A DNA stretch of 64,000 nucleotides from UBA11475 sp902486425 (lineage in GTDB: Bacteria > Bacillota > Clostridia > Christensenellales > Borkfalkiaceae). The stretch lies in contig CABTOK010000005.1 of the NCBI GenBank assembly GCA_902486425.1, positions 1 to 64,000 of the forward strand. The letters are read 5' to 3'. Shown piece after piece: positions 18,901 to 26,541 of this stretch; the stretch's first letter is position 1, and every line of letters starts with the position of its first letter. Made by a program: the position numbers and the translations under genes. The notes below the pieces were generated by a model that saw only the letters and a program-made list of their open reading frames with translations, was not told the origin of the DNA and made no database searches.

Positions 18901-20949
18901 GCGGATTATGCTTTCTCGGGTTGCTCGTCTTTGTTGAAAGCCGATATCTCTTCCGTAAATACGCTCGGCGTGGGAGTGTTTAACTCCTGTACGTCGCTCG
19001 AAAACGTCGTTTACGGAAAACTCGATTATGTACCGGACGCAACTTTCTCTTCCTGCTCGTCGCTAAAATATTTCGATTTTGCAAATATCACCGCAATAGG
19101 TGTCAACGCATTCAGCGGCGCGGGACTTACATCCGTTGTTCTGGACGATAAACTTACGGAACTCGGCAGCGGCGCATTTGCAAGCACAAAGATAAAGGAA
19201 ATAGTCATTCCTTCCGGAATTACCGTTTTGGACGGAACGTTCTCTCGCTGCAACAATCTTGTAAAAGTAACGTTGAATAACGTTACGGAGCTTTCCGGTT
19301 CGACGTTTTACGAATGCACTTCGCTTACCGACGTTGACGCATCGAAAGTCGTTACCATAGGCAGCAGCGTTTTCAATGCTTGTTCTAAACTTGCGTTCGT
19401 AAAACTCGGATGCGTTACCGAAATAGGTGATTACGCGTTCTATAACTGCAGCTCTCTTCTTTCGATAACGTTCCCCGCAACGTTGACTAACGTAGGGAAA
19501 AATGCGTTCAGCGGAGCGAATAAGCTTTTTGAGGTAATCAATCTCAGCGGAATCGAGATTAGGAAAGGCGGCAGCGAAGCCGGCGGAGTAGCCGCAAACG
19601 CGCTCAGCGTAAAAACGAGCGGAGACAGCGACATCCGCGACGAAAACGGATATAAGTTCCTCACGGTAGGTGGTGTCGACTATCTTATCGCTTACGTCGG
19701 TTCTCAGACCGAAGTTACTTTGCCCGCTTCGTATAACGGCAAAAATTACATCGTTTATACCAACGCGTTCAAAGGCTCTGATTTTACGAGCGTGACTATT
19801 AACGGCGGTATCGACGAAATAAAATCGGGAGCGTTCTCAAATTCGTATCAACTTCGTTCGGTAAATATAAGCGGAATTATCGTTACGGGCGAGAATATGT
19901 TTTCGGGTTGTTCGAAACTTACCGATGTAACGATAGGTTCGGGTGTAGAAACCGTTGCGAACGGGACTTTCTCGGGATGTACGAGCATTTATAACGTAAC
20001 TCTCGGGGGAGATCTCAAAGAAATAGCGGACGGGGCGTTTACAAACTGCATACATTTAAGAAGTATAACCATACCGGCAGGCGTTGAAACGGTAAATGCG
20101 ACGGCATTCGACGGTTGCAGAACTCTTGTGGAAATCATCAATTTAAGTTCGGTAAATCTCGACGGACGCGCTCTCAGCGTTAAAACTTCGGGCGAAACCG
20201 ATCTTGTTGGCGTGAACGGATTTATTTTCTTCACGGCGGAAGATAAAAATTATCTTGTGGGCTATGAAGGAACGGATAAAGACATAGTTCTCCCCGAATC
20301 GTATAACGGCGGAAATTACGAAGTTTACAAATATGCGTTTTACTATGCTACGCTCGGTTCGGTTACGGTAAACGGCGGGGTAACTTCATTCGGGGAAATG
20401 TCGTTCTACGGTTCGTCGATGACCTCGCTAGTTATAGGTAATAACGTTAATGCGGTTATAGGTTCTAAGGCGTTTTATTTCAACACATCGCTTGAAACCG
20501 TAATTATAGGCAACGGAATCACGTCGATCGGTGAAGGAGCTTTCTCTAACAGCACTAAGATAAAAACGCTCGTTATAGGCAACGGCGTTACGGAAATCGG
20601 CAACGAGGCGTTTGCATACTGCAACAAACTTTCCGACGTAACTTTCGGTGAAAAGGTTGAAAAAATAGGTAATAAAGCGTTCTATTACACTTCGCTTAAA
20701 AATGTCGTTCTTCCCGCAAGCCTTAAAACGATTGCGACAAACGCTTTCGATCAATGTTCTTCGCTTAATTCGATAACGGTAAACAGTCAGGAAACGCTCG
20801 ATATAGTTCTCTCATCGCTGAATACGTTTATGAAAAACGCAAAAATCATAAAGGTAAAAGACGGTCTCGAAGTTAACGATGCGAAATTCAACGCCGTAGG
20901 CGCGGAAAAAATCGCAACCGAAAGCGGATATATGATTTATTCCAAATAA
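15985..20949 (+). CDS. Giant BspA-like leucine-rich-repeat lipoprotein
   Basis: 1654 residues from the ATG at 15985, which has CAGGAGGTG eight bases upstream. The frame is open 162 bases further back into the preceding gene but without a start signal. The lipoprotein signal ends at FSAC (Cys30). Two InlB/Listeria-Bacteroides type repeats follow (GYNFVDWYSDSAC and GYTFVGWYTKAEGG, about residues 100-270), then a very long LRR_5 array to the C-terminus. Near nt 19,530 and 20,130 the array is interrupted by two copies of a related module of about 100 residues, marked by ALSVKTSG and LPxSYNGxNY. It sits 16 bases after its paralogue. A surface adhesin or sensor role is inferred from family. Confidence 0.9.
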   Translation: MANKKRITTILTAVLAAFVAIAATVFFSACSEKNSGEEADIGVYYYDYDENTEYTLTIENNYGVKLNFGKEKSGSYTLKGKDLRITVGKEVLSAEYADGKITLTENGNRMIFLKKITYTVKFEVSGGSAVENQSVLNGRKIVKPEDPVKAGYNFVDWYSDSACSENALYDFAASVTGDLTLYAKWEYIPVVNTITYDNTSCTTRNETFTVTEGMHYTLEVPSVENGYTFVGWYTKAEGGERLTDENGASLEVWNKRFGDITVYAHVETAFDYVENEDGTGYEVSASAAVAKFETLTVPAYHNDKPVTAVLDFSAAAELKTINLPASIMTVEPSAFSNLKKLEAIEVYEVENLTANFKSIGGVLFSADGHTLVKYPLAKNGESYIIPAAVTVIADQAFADIRETGNYYEYSFYGKLTEVTLPSNLKTIGNQAFFRRGNLRVVKFNDDKSNIDWTIGDSAFSDMYLQKFPFNDTLVSIGDSAFYYSWTYLISVSFEGNVTFSSRLKKIGDSAFENCTWLGSITIPASCEYLGSAAFSGTRLDEVTIEQDSKLTEISDDAFNGCSFEEIYIPSGVTRIGNSAFEGCDYLTAITIPSGVTYIGSSAFEDCTEITELVLPSGLKTIGDSAFASMESLTSINIPNTVTSFGDGVFTGCDSLELDNVAVEEGNAVISIEDGVMYSADKKNLLYYPANKTSSVYVMPDELENIPDGIFRNNAYLTSITLSASLTKIPNGAFYKTKIQTITIPASVTTIEAEAFRSSAITELIFENGSNLTTIREYAFANTAIRTVTLPEKLEKLESSVFDGCSVLNGVTFTGNGLKTIPSSTFNGNIALRNIIFSDGITEISSGAFKGCSSISEIVLPKNLVTLSSDAFDGANRIQKISISEGNATFKSVDRSLYSKDGKTLILYAGVISADADEVYVAPQGVEKIAERAFYGRSTLVSADLSGVKYIGARAFASCSALENVNLSNAEEIADYAFSGCSSLLKADISSVNTLGVGVFNSCTSLENVVYGKLDYVPDATFSSCSSLKYFDFANITAIGVNAFSGAGLTSVVLDDKLTELGSGAFASTKIKEIVIPSGITVLDGTFSRCNNLVKVTLNNVTELSGSTFYECTSLTDVDASKVVTIGSSVFNACSKLAFVKLGCVTEIGDYAFYNCSSLLSITFPATLTNVGKNAFSGANKLFEVINLSGIEIRKGGSEAGGVAANALSVKTSGDSDIRDENGYKFLTVGGVDYLIAYVGSQTEVTLPASYNGKNYIVYTNAFKGSDFTSVTINGGIDEIKSGAFSNSYQLRSVNISGIIVTGENMFSGCSKLTDVTIGSGVETVANGTFSGCTSIYNVTLGGDLKEIADGAFTNCIHLRSITIPAGVETVNATAFDGCRTLVEIINLSSVNLDGRALSVKTSGETDLVGVNGFIFFTAEDKNYLVGYEGTDKDIVLPESYNGGNYEVYKYAFYYATLGSVTVNGGVTSFGEMSFYGSSMTSLVIGNNVNAVIGSKAFYFNTSLETVIIGNGITSIGEGAFSNSTKIKTLVIGNGVTEIGNEAFAYCNKLSDVTFGEKVEKIGNKAFYYTSLKNVVLPASLKTIATNAFDQCSSLNSITVNSQETLDIVLSSLNTFMKNAKIIKVKDGLEVNDAKFNAVGAEKIATESGYMIYSK

Positions 20950-20959
20950 AAACAAAATC

Positions 20960-21018
20960 AGTCGCAAGCAACCCGCACGGATGCTTGCGACTATTACGCC
21001 GACGGGCTTTTTGTCGGC
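20960..21018 (+). terminator. Double hairpin, probable terminator after the BspA-like genes
   Basis: A perfect 11-bp inverted repeat (AGTCGCAAGCA at 20960-20970, TGCTTGCGACT at 20982-20992) is followed five bases later by a second stem (GCCGAC/GTCGGC, 20998-21018) whose loop contains five T. The first stem has no U-run, so termination may be partial. The downstream NEAT-like gene could be read through. Confidence 0.6.
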
Positions 21019-21044
21019 ATTTACATAGCCGAACGGTGATTTAA

Positions 21045-21692
21045 ATGAAAAAAACAGTGATTTTTAATTTGTTGATTGCGACGCTTCTCGTTTTTTTGCC
21101 GGGAATAATGTTTGCGTTCGATTTTAGGAATAACGCGAGCGCGCTCGCGGAAGAGAGCATGATGAAAAACGGGATGTACGACGTAAAAGTGTCGAACGAT
21201 ATGCCTATGGGAAAAAGCAATATTTCCGAAAATGCAACGCTTGAAAAGAACGGAACATTATATTATCTGACACTCACTTTCAAAAGAAGTTCGATAGACA
21301 ATCCGGAGTTGAAAATAAACGGTAAAAACGTGGGACAAATCGTTGTTAACGACGGAGAGAAAACTCTTTCCGTCATGTACACGTTGTCAGAGGAAAATAT
21401 TTTTTTTCCGCTTACGTTTTCCGTATATGTGGTTCCGATGAAAAAATCCAAAATCGTTGTACTTACGGTCGACAAAACGTCGGCGGTTCGTGTCGGGGAA
21501 TTCGATATGAGCGTAAAGCGCGCTCCCGAATTCGTAGCAGACGGGGATACGATAGACAAACGCGATCACTCTTCCGATATGCCTATGTGGGGTTATGTGT
21601 TAATTCTCGGCGGTTGTGTTATTTTGATTGCCGCGGCGGTAGTCGTAACGGTAGTACTTGTAAGGAAAAAGAAGAGGGCAAAAGCGGCGTAA
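21045..21692 (+). CDS. Membrane-anchored NEAT-like surface protein
   Basis: 215 residues. A hydrophobic N-terminal signal (about 5-28) precedes an extracellular domain of about 120 residues. It is reminiscent of NEAT (iron/heme transport) domains: NGMYDVKVS, then ISENATLEKNGTLYYLTLTF, and later a VYVVPMKKSKIVVLTVD strand. A C-terminal transmembrane helix (about 183-205) and a basic KKKRAKAA tail anchor it; there is no sortase motif. The Tyr residues that coordinate heme in classic NEAT domains (YxxxY) are not evident, so heme binding is doubtful. It may instead be a structural Ig-like domain. It is the last gene of the MoxR/BspA locus. Confidence 0.55.
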   Translation: MKKTVIFNLLIATLLVFLPGIMFAFDFRNNASALAEESMMKNGMYDVKVSNDMPMGKSNISENATLEKNGTLYYLTLTFKRSSIDNPELKINGKNVGQIVVNDGEKTLSVMYTLSEENIFFPLTFSVYVVPMKKSKIVVLTVDKTSAVRVGEFDMSVKRAPEFVADGDTIDKRDHSSDMPMWGYVLILGGCVILIAAAVVVTVVLVRKKKRAKAA

Positions 21693-22063
21693 AAATATTG
21701 CGTACAGTTGTGCGATAATATATATCCCGAAGACGGGCGATTTTCGATTGCATACAGTAATGTTACCTATCGGTCGCTTTTGAAAGCTTTTGCGCAGGCT
21801 AACATCCGTAATCCGAGGGCGACCAAATAAGTCTGAAATCGGCTAAAAAACGCATAATTTATACTAAAATACACGAAAAGCAGTCATTCTTGCGAAAGAG
21901 CGACTGCTTTTTTCTCTGCATTTAGTTCGTCAAAACTCGAAAAATACCCTAAAAAACGGGGGTGGTCAGAAAAATGTTACACTTTCCCGTATATATTGAG
22001 TGGGTAAAAAGAGATAAAGGAGAGATGTTTTAAAATAGTTTTTCGTAAATTCTTTTCGGATTA
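21693..22063 (+). other. Intergenic region with hairpins and possible IS remnant
   Basis: 371 bases without a gene. It holds a possible structured segment closed by GGTCGC (about 21773) and GCGACC (about 21819), a strong terminator hairpin at 21876-21914, and from about 21960 a GGGGGTGGTCAG-ACACTTTCCCG sequence leading to AAAGGAGAGATG. The last part resembles the left end and ribosome site of an IS21-like element, but the ATG is followed at once by a stop codon (ATGTTTTAA). I cannot confirm any of these except the terminator. Confidence 0.4.
21876..21914 (+). terminator. Rho-independent terminator, likely bidirectional
   Basis: A 10-bp perfect stem AAAAGCAGTC/GACTGCTTTT (21876-21885 and 21902-21911) continues into TTTTTT. 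It lies between the convergent NEAT-like gene and the minus-strand glycoside hydrolase and could serve both. Confidence 0.8.
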
Positions 22064-23167
22064 TTATCGTTCGAGAGACTCTTTTTTTGCCGCAAGCGAA
22101 CAAAAACGCTTGATGGTTTTGATTTCTTTTACGTCATAAGGAAGTCCGTTAAAACGATATATGTCGTGTTGCCATTTTGTCAAATCCAGATCAGAACCTT
22201 CTTTAAGATATTCCGCATAATAATTCCCCCAGGGTTCATATGTCTGAGAAAAACCTGCGATCAGTCCCCAGTGATAAGAACCGATTTTTTCGAGATAGAA
22301 CAACGGAAATATTTCGCATACGTTGTTTCCTGAAATGCGATTAAGCCACTCGTTATTGATAATCGGTCTGCCGTATTTTTTCAGATTTTCGATTATTATG
22401 ACCATGTTTTCGAACGAGCCGTAGTAATGAAAAGTAATAACGTCGGATAATTCAATAGCGGCCTTTTCTATTTCCCGGTCAGGCACTAAGTCTTCGGAAT
22501 ATCTCCAGCAATCGGCGGTAAGAGGCTGAATGGGGTTGTGCGAACGGATTATCTCAAAGAATTTCGTCATTGCTTTGAGACTGATGTTTCCTCGGTTGCC
22601 GTTGCCGGGTTCGTTCCATACGTCCCAGATCTGCAAGCGATCGTCTTTACAATATTTTGCCGCGATTTCATCAACCATTTCATAGTATTTAGGCTCAATC
22701 TCGGGATCGTCGAGCAGCGCATAGCCCGGTACGGTTGTCCCCCCGGAATGAGGACCCGTTTTGATACCGCTGTGGTAACCCCAATCGATATGTTGCTTTC
22801 CGAATACTACCGGCTTGAAATTTACTTTTGAAACCGTGCAGTCGTTTCCTAACGTAAGCATAACTTTCAGCCCGTACTTGTCGGCAAGAGAAAAATATTC
22901 TTCAAGATTTTTCATAAACGAGTCGTGCTGATAATACCAGCATTCAAACTGAATTATAGCCCGGACGGCATTGAATCCCGTTTCCTTGGCAAGATTGAAT
23001 TCGTATTCGATTTGCTCAAAAACTTCTTTGTGTTCAAACTCCTGCCACATGGCGATACGGTTTACGCAATTTGACGGGTAACCGTTAAAACCGCGTATCC
23101 ATGGCCGGTCGTTATACCATCGCCAGGCTTGTTCTTTGCTCCATTGTCCTTTTGCGAGTTTTTCCAT
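22064..23167 (-). CDS. Cytoplasmic glycoside hydrolase, GH5/cellulase-like TIM barrel
   Basis: 367 residues with no signal peptide. The catalytic acid/base is probably Glu186 in WDVWNEPGN, and the nucleophile Glu273 in PIINNEWLNR, the paired glutamates of clan GH-A enzymes. N-terminal features include IRGFNGYPSN and GFNAVRAIIQFECW. The enzyme should act on imported oligosaccharides inside the cell; the substrate cannot be stated (such sequences are often labelled cellulase or 1,4-beta-xylanase). It starts with AAGGAG eight bases upstream and has its own sigma-A promoter. No transporter or other sugar gene is adjacent, so it is an isolated gene. Confidence 0.85.
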   Translation of the reverse strand: MEKLAKGQWSKEQAWRWYNDRPWIRGFNGYPSNCVNRIAMWQEFEHKEVFEQIEYEFNLAKETGFNAVRAIIQFECWYYQHDSFMKNLEEYFSLADKYGLKVMLTLGNDCTVSKVNFKPVVFGKQHIDWGYHSGIKTGPHSGGTTVPGYALLDDPEIEPKYYEMVDEIAAKYCKDDRLQIWDVWNEPGNGNRGNISLKAMTKFFEIIRSHNPIQPLTADCWRYSEDLVPDREIEKAAIELSDVITFHYYGSFENMVIIIENLKKYGRPIINNEWLNRISGNNVCEIFPLFYLEKIGSYHWGLIAGFSQTYEPWGNYYAEYLKEGSDLDLTKWQHDIYRFNGLPYDVKEIKTIKRFCSLAAKKESLER

Positions 23168-23286
23168 TTTATTTTCTCCTTGTATTTTCAGTCGATCGGA
23201 TTATAAATAAATCCGGATCGGTTTATCGGAAAGAGCGGAATAATTTTTGCAACTTACGACTTTCTTTATATCCGATTATTAACATC

Positions 23287-23315
23287 ATTATAGCATACGA
23301 TAATTTGTTTTACAA
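23287..23315 (-). promoter_or_regulatory. Sigma-A promoter of the glycoside hydrolase
   Basis: On the minus strand, TTGTAA (23310-23315) and TATAAT (23287-23292) are separated by 17 bases. The transcript would have a leader of about 110 bases containing an inverted repeat CGGATT/AATCCG (23197-23214) that could be an operator. Confidence 0.7.
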
Positions 23316-23588
23316 GAGCGACAATCTATTTCGCAAGGGGAAAATTTTTCGGTTTTTCTAAAAAGGCAGTCCTTTTGAAAAATTTTTTCCGCTTGTGCGA
23401 ATCGGTGGAGAAGAACGTGAAAATTCATCGCTCGGTACGAACGGATTGACGTTATCGGAAGTATGTATCCGCGCCTGTAATTCCGCTATTATGCGTTGTG
23501 GCTTTGGAAGCGTGCCGGTAAGAAAGAGTCGTTTACTCTGCCGTAATTTAATATTATAAAAAATCTCCGGGAATATTAAAAAATATAC

Positions 23589-23617
23589 TTGACAGACGAG
23601 ATAATTTTCTGTACAAT
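23589..23617 (+). promoter_or_regulatory. Sigma-A promoter of the purine operon
   Basis: Near-consensus TTGACA (23589-23594) and TACAAT (23612-23617) with a 17-base spacer, directly upstream of the ZTP riboswitch. Transcription would start near 23624. Confidence 0.88.
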
Positions 23618-23629
23618 GCAGGTGTTGGA

Positions 23630-23772
23630 AATTCTTTGTGACTGACGGAATTTTTGCAGAGTACTGCAATGGAGCAAAGAATTATTAAGGAGATTTCTGA
23701 AAAGATTTCTTTTTTCGGAGCCGACCGTCTGGGCGCACTTTAAGAGTTTTATGCTTGAAGTGCGCCCTTTTT
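23630..23772 (+). ncRNA. ZTP riboswitch (pfl motif) with overlapping terminator
   Basis: The 5' conserved box GTGACTGACGGAA (23638-23650) and the 3' box GCCGACCGTCTGGGCG (23720-23735) match the two conserved halves of ZTP/ZMP-sensing pfl riboswitches. These bind AICAR phosphates, which accumulate when folate one-carbon units run short. The 3' box runs into a terminator: GGGCGCACTT (23731-23740) pairs with AAGTGCGCCC (23758-23767), followed by a T-run. Because GGGC is shared, ligand-bound aptamer and terminator should be exclusive, giving ON control of purE and the operon by ZTP. The pathway fits: AICAR transformylase is encoded downstream. Confidence 0.9.
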
Positions 23773-23800
23773 GTTTTTACATATCAAGGAGGATGAGATT

Positions 23801-24295
23801 ATGAAAAAAGTCGGTATAGTTATGGGCAGCGACAGCGATTTGCCCGTAATAAAAAAAGCGACGGAAATTCTTGACGAACTCGGAGTGCCGTATGAGGCGC
23901 ATATCTATTCCGCTCATCGCACGCCTGTCCAGGCACGCGACTTCGCGCTCGGAGCGAGCGAGAAAGGGTTCGGCGTGATTATAGCGGCTGCAGGTATGGC
24001 TGCGCATCTTGCGGGGGCTATTGCCGCCAATACGATTCTGCCGGTTATAGGAATACCGTGCAAGTCGCCTTGTTTTGACGGTATGGACGCCTTGCTTTCG
24101 ACTGTCGAAATGCCGACCGGTATTCCGGTTGCGACAGTTGCGATAGGCGGCGGAGCAAACGCCGCATTGCTCGCGGCTCAGATAATTGCCGTAAACGACA
24201 AAGATCTTGCCGAAAAACTTAAAAACAAAAGAGTTCGCGATACCGAAGCCGTTCTTAAAAAGGACGAGCGCGTAAACGAAATGCTTAAAAATTAA
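23801..24295 (+). CDS. purE: N5-carboxyaminoimidazole ribonucleotide mutase / AIR carboxylase
   Basis: 164 residues. It catalyses formation of CAIR in purine synthesis. Motifs are GSDSDLPV at the N-terminus, the catalytic-region SAHRTP and AAGMAAHLAG. The ATG at 23801 has AAGGAGGATG just upstream; a TTG 30 bases earlier would lie in the terminator U-tract and is rejected. It is the first gene after the ZTP riboswitch. No purK is present in the operon. Either purK is elsewhere or the enzyme uses CO2 directly as class II PurE does; I cannot decide this from motifs. Confidence 0.95.
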   Translation: MKKVGIVMGSDSDLPVIKKATEILDELGVPYEAHIYSAHRTPVQARDFALGASEKGFGVIIAAAGMAAHLAGAIAANTILPVIGIPCKSPCFDGMDALLSTVEMPTGIPVATVAIGGGANAALLAAQIIAVNDKDLAEKLKNKRVRDTEAVLKKDERVNEMLKN

Positions 24296-24319
24296 TACGA
24301 TTATAAAGAGGTGATCATT

Positions 24320-25030
24320 ATGGAAAAGAAAGAATTGATTTATGAAGGAAAAGCAAAAAAAGTTTTCGCTACAGACAACCCCGACGTACTGCTCGTTTCA
24401 TACAAGGACGACGCAACCGCGTTTAACGGTCTTAAGAAAGGAACTATTTCGGGAAAGGGCGCTATTAACAACCGGGTTACCAATTTCATGATGCGCATGC
24501 TTGAAAAAGACGGCGTTCCCACTCATTTTATCGAGGAGCTGAGCGATCGCGAAACGCTTGTTAAAAAGGTTTCGATAGTTCCGCTTGAAGTAATTATCCG
24601 TAACATATCCGCCGGTTCGTTTGCAAAGCGTTACGGAGTTGAAGAAGGCATTGTTTTTGCCCAGCCGACCATTGAATTTTCATATAAAAACGACGATCTC
24701 GGCGATCCGCTTATAAACAGTTACCACGCGTTAGCGTTAGGTCTTGCGACCTCCGGGGAAATAGAAACGATTAAAACCCTCGCGTTTAAGGTTAACGCTT
24801 TCCTTAAAGATTTTTTCAAAAAACTCAACATAGACCTTGTTGATTTTAAGTTGGAATTCGGTCGGCTGTCCGACGGAACGATAGTTCTTGCCGACGAAAT
24901 TTCACCAGATACCTGTCGTTTCTGGGACTGCGATACCCATGAAAAGCTCGATAAGGATCGTTTCCGCAGAGATTTGGGCGGAGTCGAGGACGCTTATCAG
25001 GAAATAATGAAGCGGATTTTCGGAGAATAA
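24320..25030 (+). CDS. purC: SAICAR synthase
   Basis: 236 residues, the normal bacterial length. Joins aspartate to CAIR with ATP to give SAICAR. Conserved stretches include IYEGKAKKVF at the N-terminus, VRNISAGS-type sequence (here IIRNISAGSFAKRYG) and DEISPDTCRFWD. The ATG at 24320 lies seven bases after GAGGTG; a GTG nine bases earlier is inside that binding site. Second gene of the purine operon, 24 bases after purE. Confidence 0.96.
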   Translation: MEKKELIYEGKAKKVFATDNPDVLLVSYKDDATAFNGLKKGTISGKGAINNRVTNFMMRMLEKDGVPTHFIEELSDRETLVKKVSIVPLEVIIRNISAGSFAKRYGVEEGIVFAQPTIEFSYKNDDLGDPLINSYHALALGLATSGEIETIKTLAFKVNAFLKDFFKKLNIDLVDFKLEFGRLSDGTIVLADEISPDTCRFWDCDTHEKLDKDRFRRDLGGVEDAYQEIMKRIFGE

Positions 25031-25098
25031 CACTATAACTATATATATTTACTCATATTTACCCGATAAGGCGATTTGAGAAACGGAGATATAACCAA

Positions 25099-26541
25099 AT
25101 GGGACAACTTAAAGAAGAATGCGGCGTTTTCGGTATTTACGGCTCAAAGTGCGAGGATGTGGCTCAACTGACCTATTATGGCCTTTTTGCTTTACAGCAC
25201 AGAGGGCAGGAAGCTTGCGGAATCGTTGTAAACGACGACGGGCTTTTTAATTTTTATAAGGATACCGGTCTTGTGAACGATGTGTTCACTGCCGAGAGGC
25301 TTGCTTCGCTCGGAAACGGTAATATGGCGGTCGGACACGTTCGTTATGCAACTACGGGAGCAACGGACAGAATAAACGCTCAGCCTATCGTTGTAAATCA
25401 CATTAAGGGACGAATGGCTCTGGCGCACAACGGCAACCTTACCAATTCATACGAACTCAGAAGAGAACTTGAACTTAAAGGCTCGATTTTTCATACCACG
25501 TCCGATACGGAAGTTATATCCTACATTATAATCGAAGAACGTCTTAGAACATCGACTATCGAGGACGCGGTCGACCGCGCGATGGATCGAATAAAAGGCG
25601 CCTATTCGCTTGTTATAATGTCGCCCTCAAAGCTTATTGCGGTAAGGGACGAGAACGGTTTCCGTCCGCTGTGTTACGGCAAAACCCCCGAAGGCGATTG
25701 GGTTGTCGCTTCCGAAAGTTGTGCGCTTGACGCCGTGGGTGCGGAACTGATACGAGATATCGATGCCGGCGAAATCGTTGTGTTCGACAAAAACGGAGTC
25801 CGCAGTATTACAAAACACTGCGGGAAAAAGCCGCATAGAATGTGCGTTTTCGAGTACGTTTACTTTGCGAGACCGGATTCTGTCGTAGACGGCTGTTCGG
25901 TCCATGAGGCGAGAACGCGGGCCGGCGCTTATTTAGCCGTCGAGCATCCTGCTTCGGCGGACGTCGTTATAGGCGTGCCGGATTCCGGTATCGACGCCGC
26001 AATCGGCTACTCCAAGCAGTCGGGAATACCGTATGAACTGGGCTTTATTAAAAACAAATACGTTGCCAGAACCTTTATAGCACCCGGACAGAAAAGCCGT
26101 GAAAACAAAGTAAGGATTAAGCTTAATCCTATTGTAGATACGGTGAAAGGGAAAAGAGTGGTTCTTATCGACGACTCTATCGTACGCGGAACTACAAGCG
26201 CAAGAATAGTAAAGTTACTGCGCGAAGCAGGCGCAAAGGAAGTTCATATGCGCGTCAGTGCGCCGCCGTTTATGAATCCGTGCTACTACGGCACCGATAT
26301 AGATTCCAGAGAAAATCTTATCGCGTGTCATTATAAAACGGAAGAAATAGCCGGAATAATCGGCGTTGATTCCCTCGGATATCTCAGCGTTGACAGCGTT
26401 AAAAAGATTGCTCGCGGAGCTAAGGGCAACGGATATTGCACAGCCTGCTTTGACGGCGACTATCCTACAGCCGTGCCGGAACATACCGAAAAAAGCAGGT
26501 TCGAATACAAAATTACATCAAACGAAAAGGAGAATAAATAA
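25099..26541 (+). CDS. purF: Amidophosphoribosyltransferase
   Basis: 480 residues; the committed step, PRPP plus glutamine to phosphoribosylamine. The short leader MGQLKEE precedes Cys8 in ECGVFGIYG, which would become the N-terminal nucleophile after propeptide removal. The PRPP loop is VVLIDDSIVRGTTS. Cysteines in HRMC, the ENLIAC segment and the C-terminal CTAC pair match the Bacillus subtilis-type enzyme, which carries a [4Fe-4S] cluster and is oxygen sensitive, as expected for an anaerobe. Its stop overlaps the purM start by one base (TAATG). Confidence 0.97.
   Translation: MGQLKEECGVFGIYGSKCEDVAQLTYYGLFALQHRGQEACGIVVNDDGLFNFYKDTGLVNDVFTAERLASLGNGNMAVGHVRYATTGATDRINAQPIVVNHIKGRMALAHNGNLTNSYELRRELELKGSIFHTTSDTEVISYIIIEERLRTSTIEDAVDRAMDRIKGAYSLVIMSPSKLIAVRDENGFRPLCYGKTPEGDWVVASESCALDAVGAELIRDIDAGEIVVFDKNGVRSITKHCGKKPHRMCVFEYVYFARPDSVVDGCSVHEARTRAGAYLAVEHPASADVVIGVPDSGIDAAIGYSKQSGIPYELGFIKNKYVARTFIAPGQKSRENKVRIKLNPIVDTVKGKRVVLIDDSIVRGTTSARIVKLLREAGAKEVHMRVSAPPFMNPCYYGTDIDSRENLIACHYKTEEIAGIIGVDSLGYLSVDSVKKIARGAKGNGYCTACFDGDYPTAVPEHTEKSRFEYKITSNEKENK

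Noticed and set aside
23358..23669. Minus-strand 103-codon frame upstream of purE
   Set aside because: Overlaps the purine promoter and the ZTP aptamer; no ribosome binding site and no recognisable motif.
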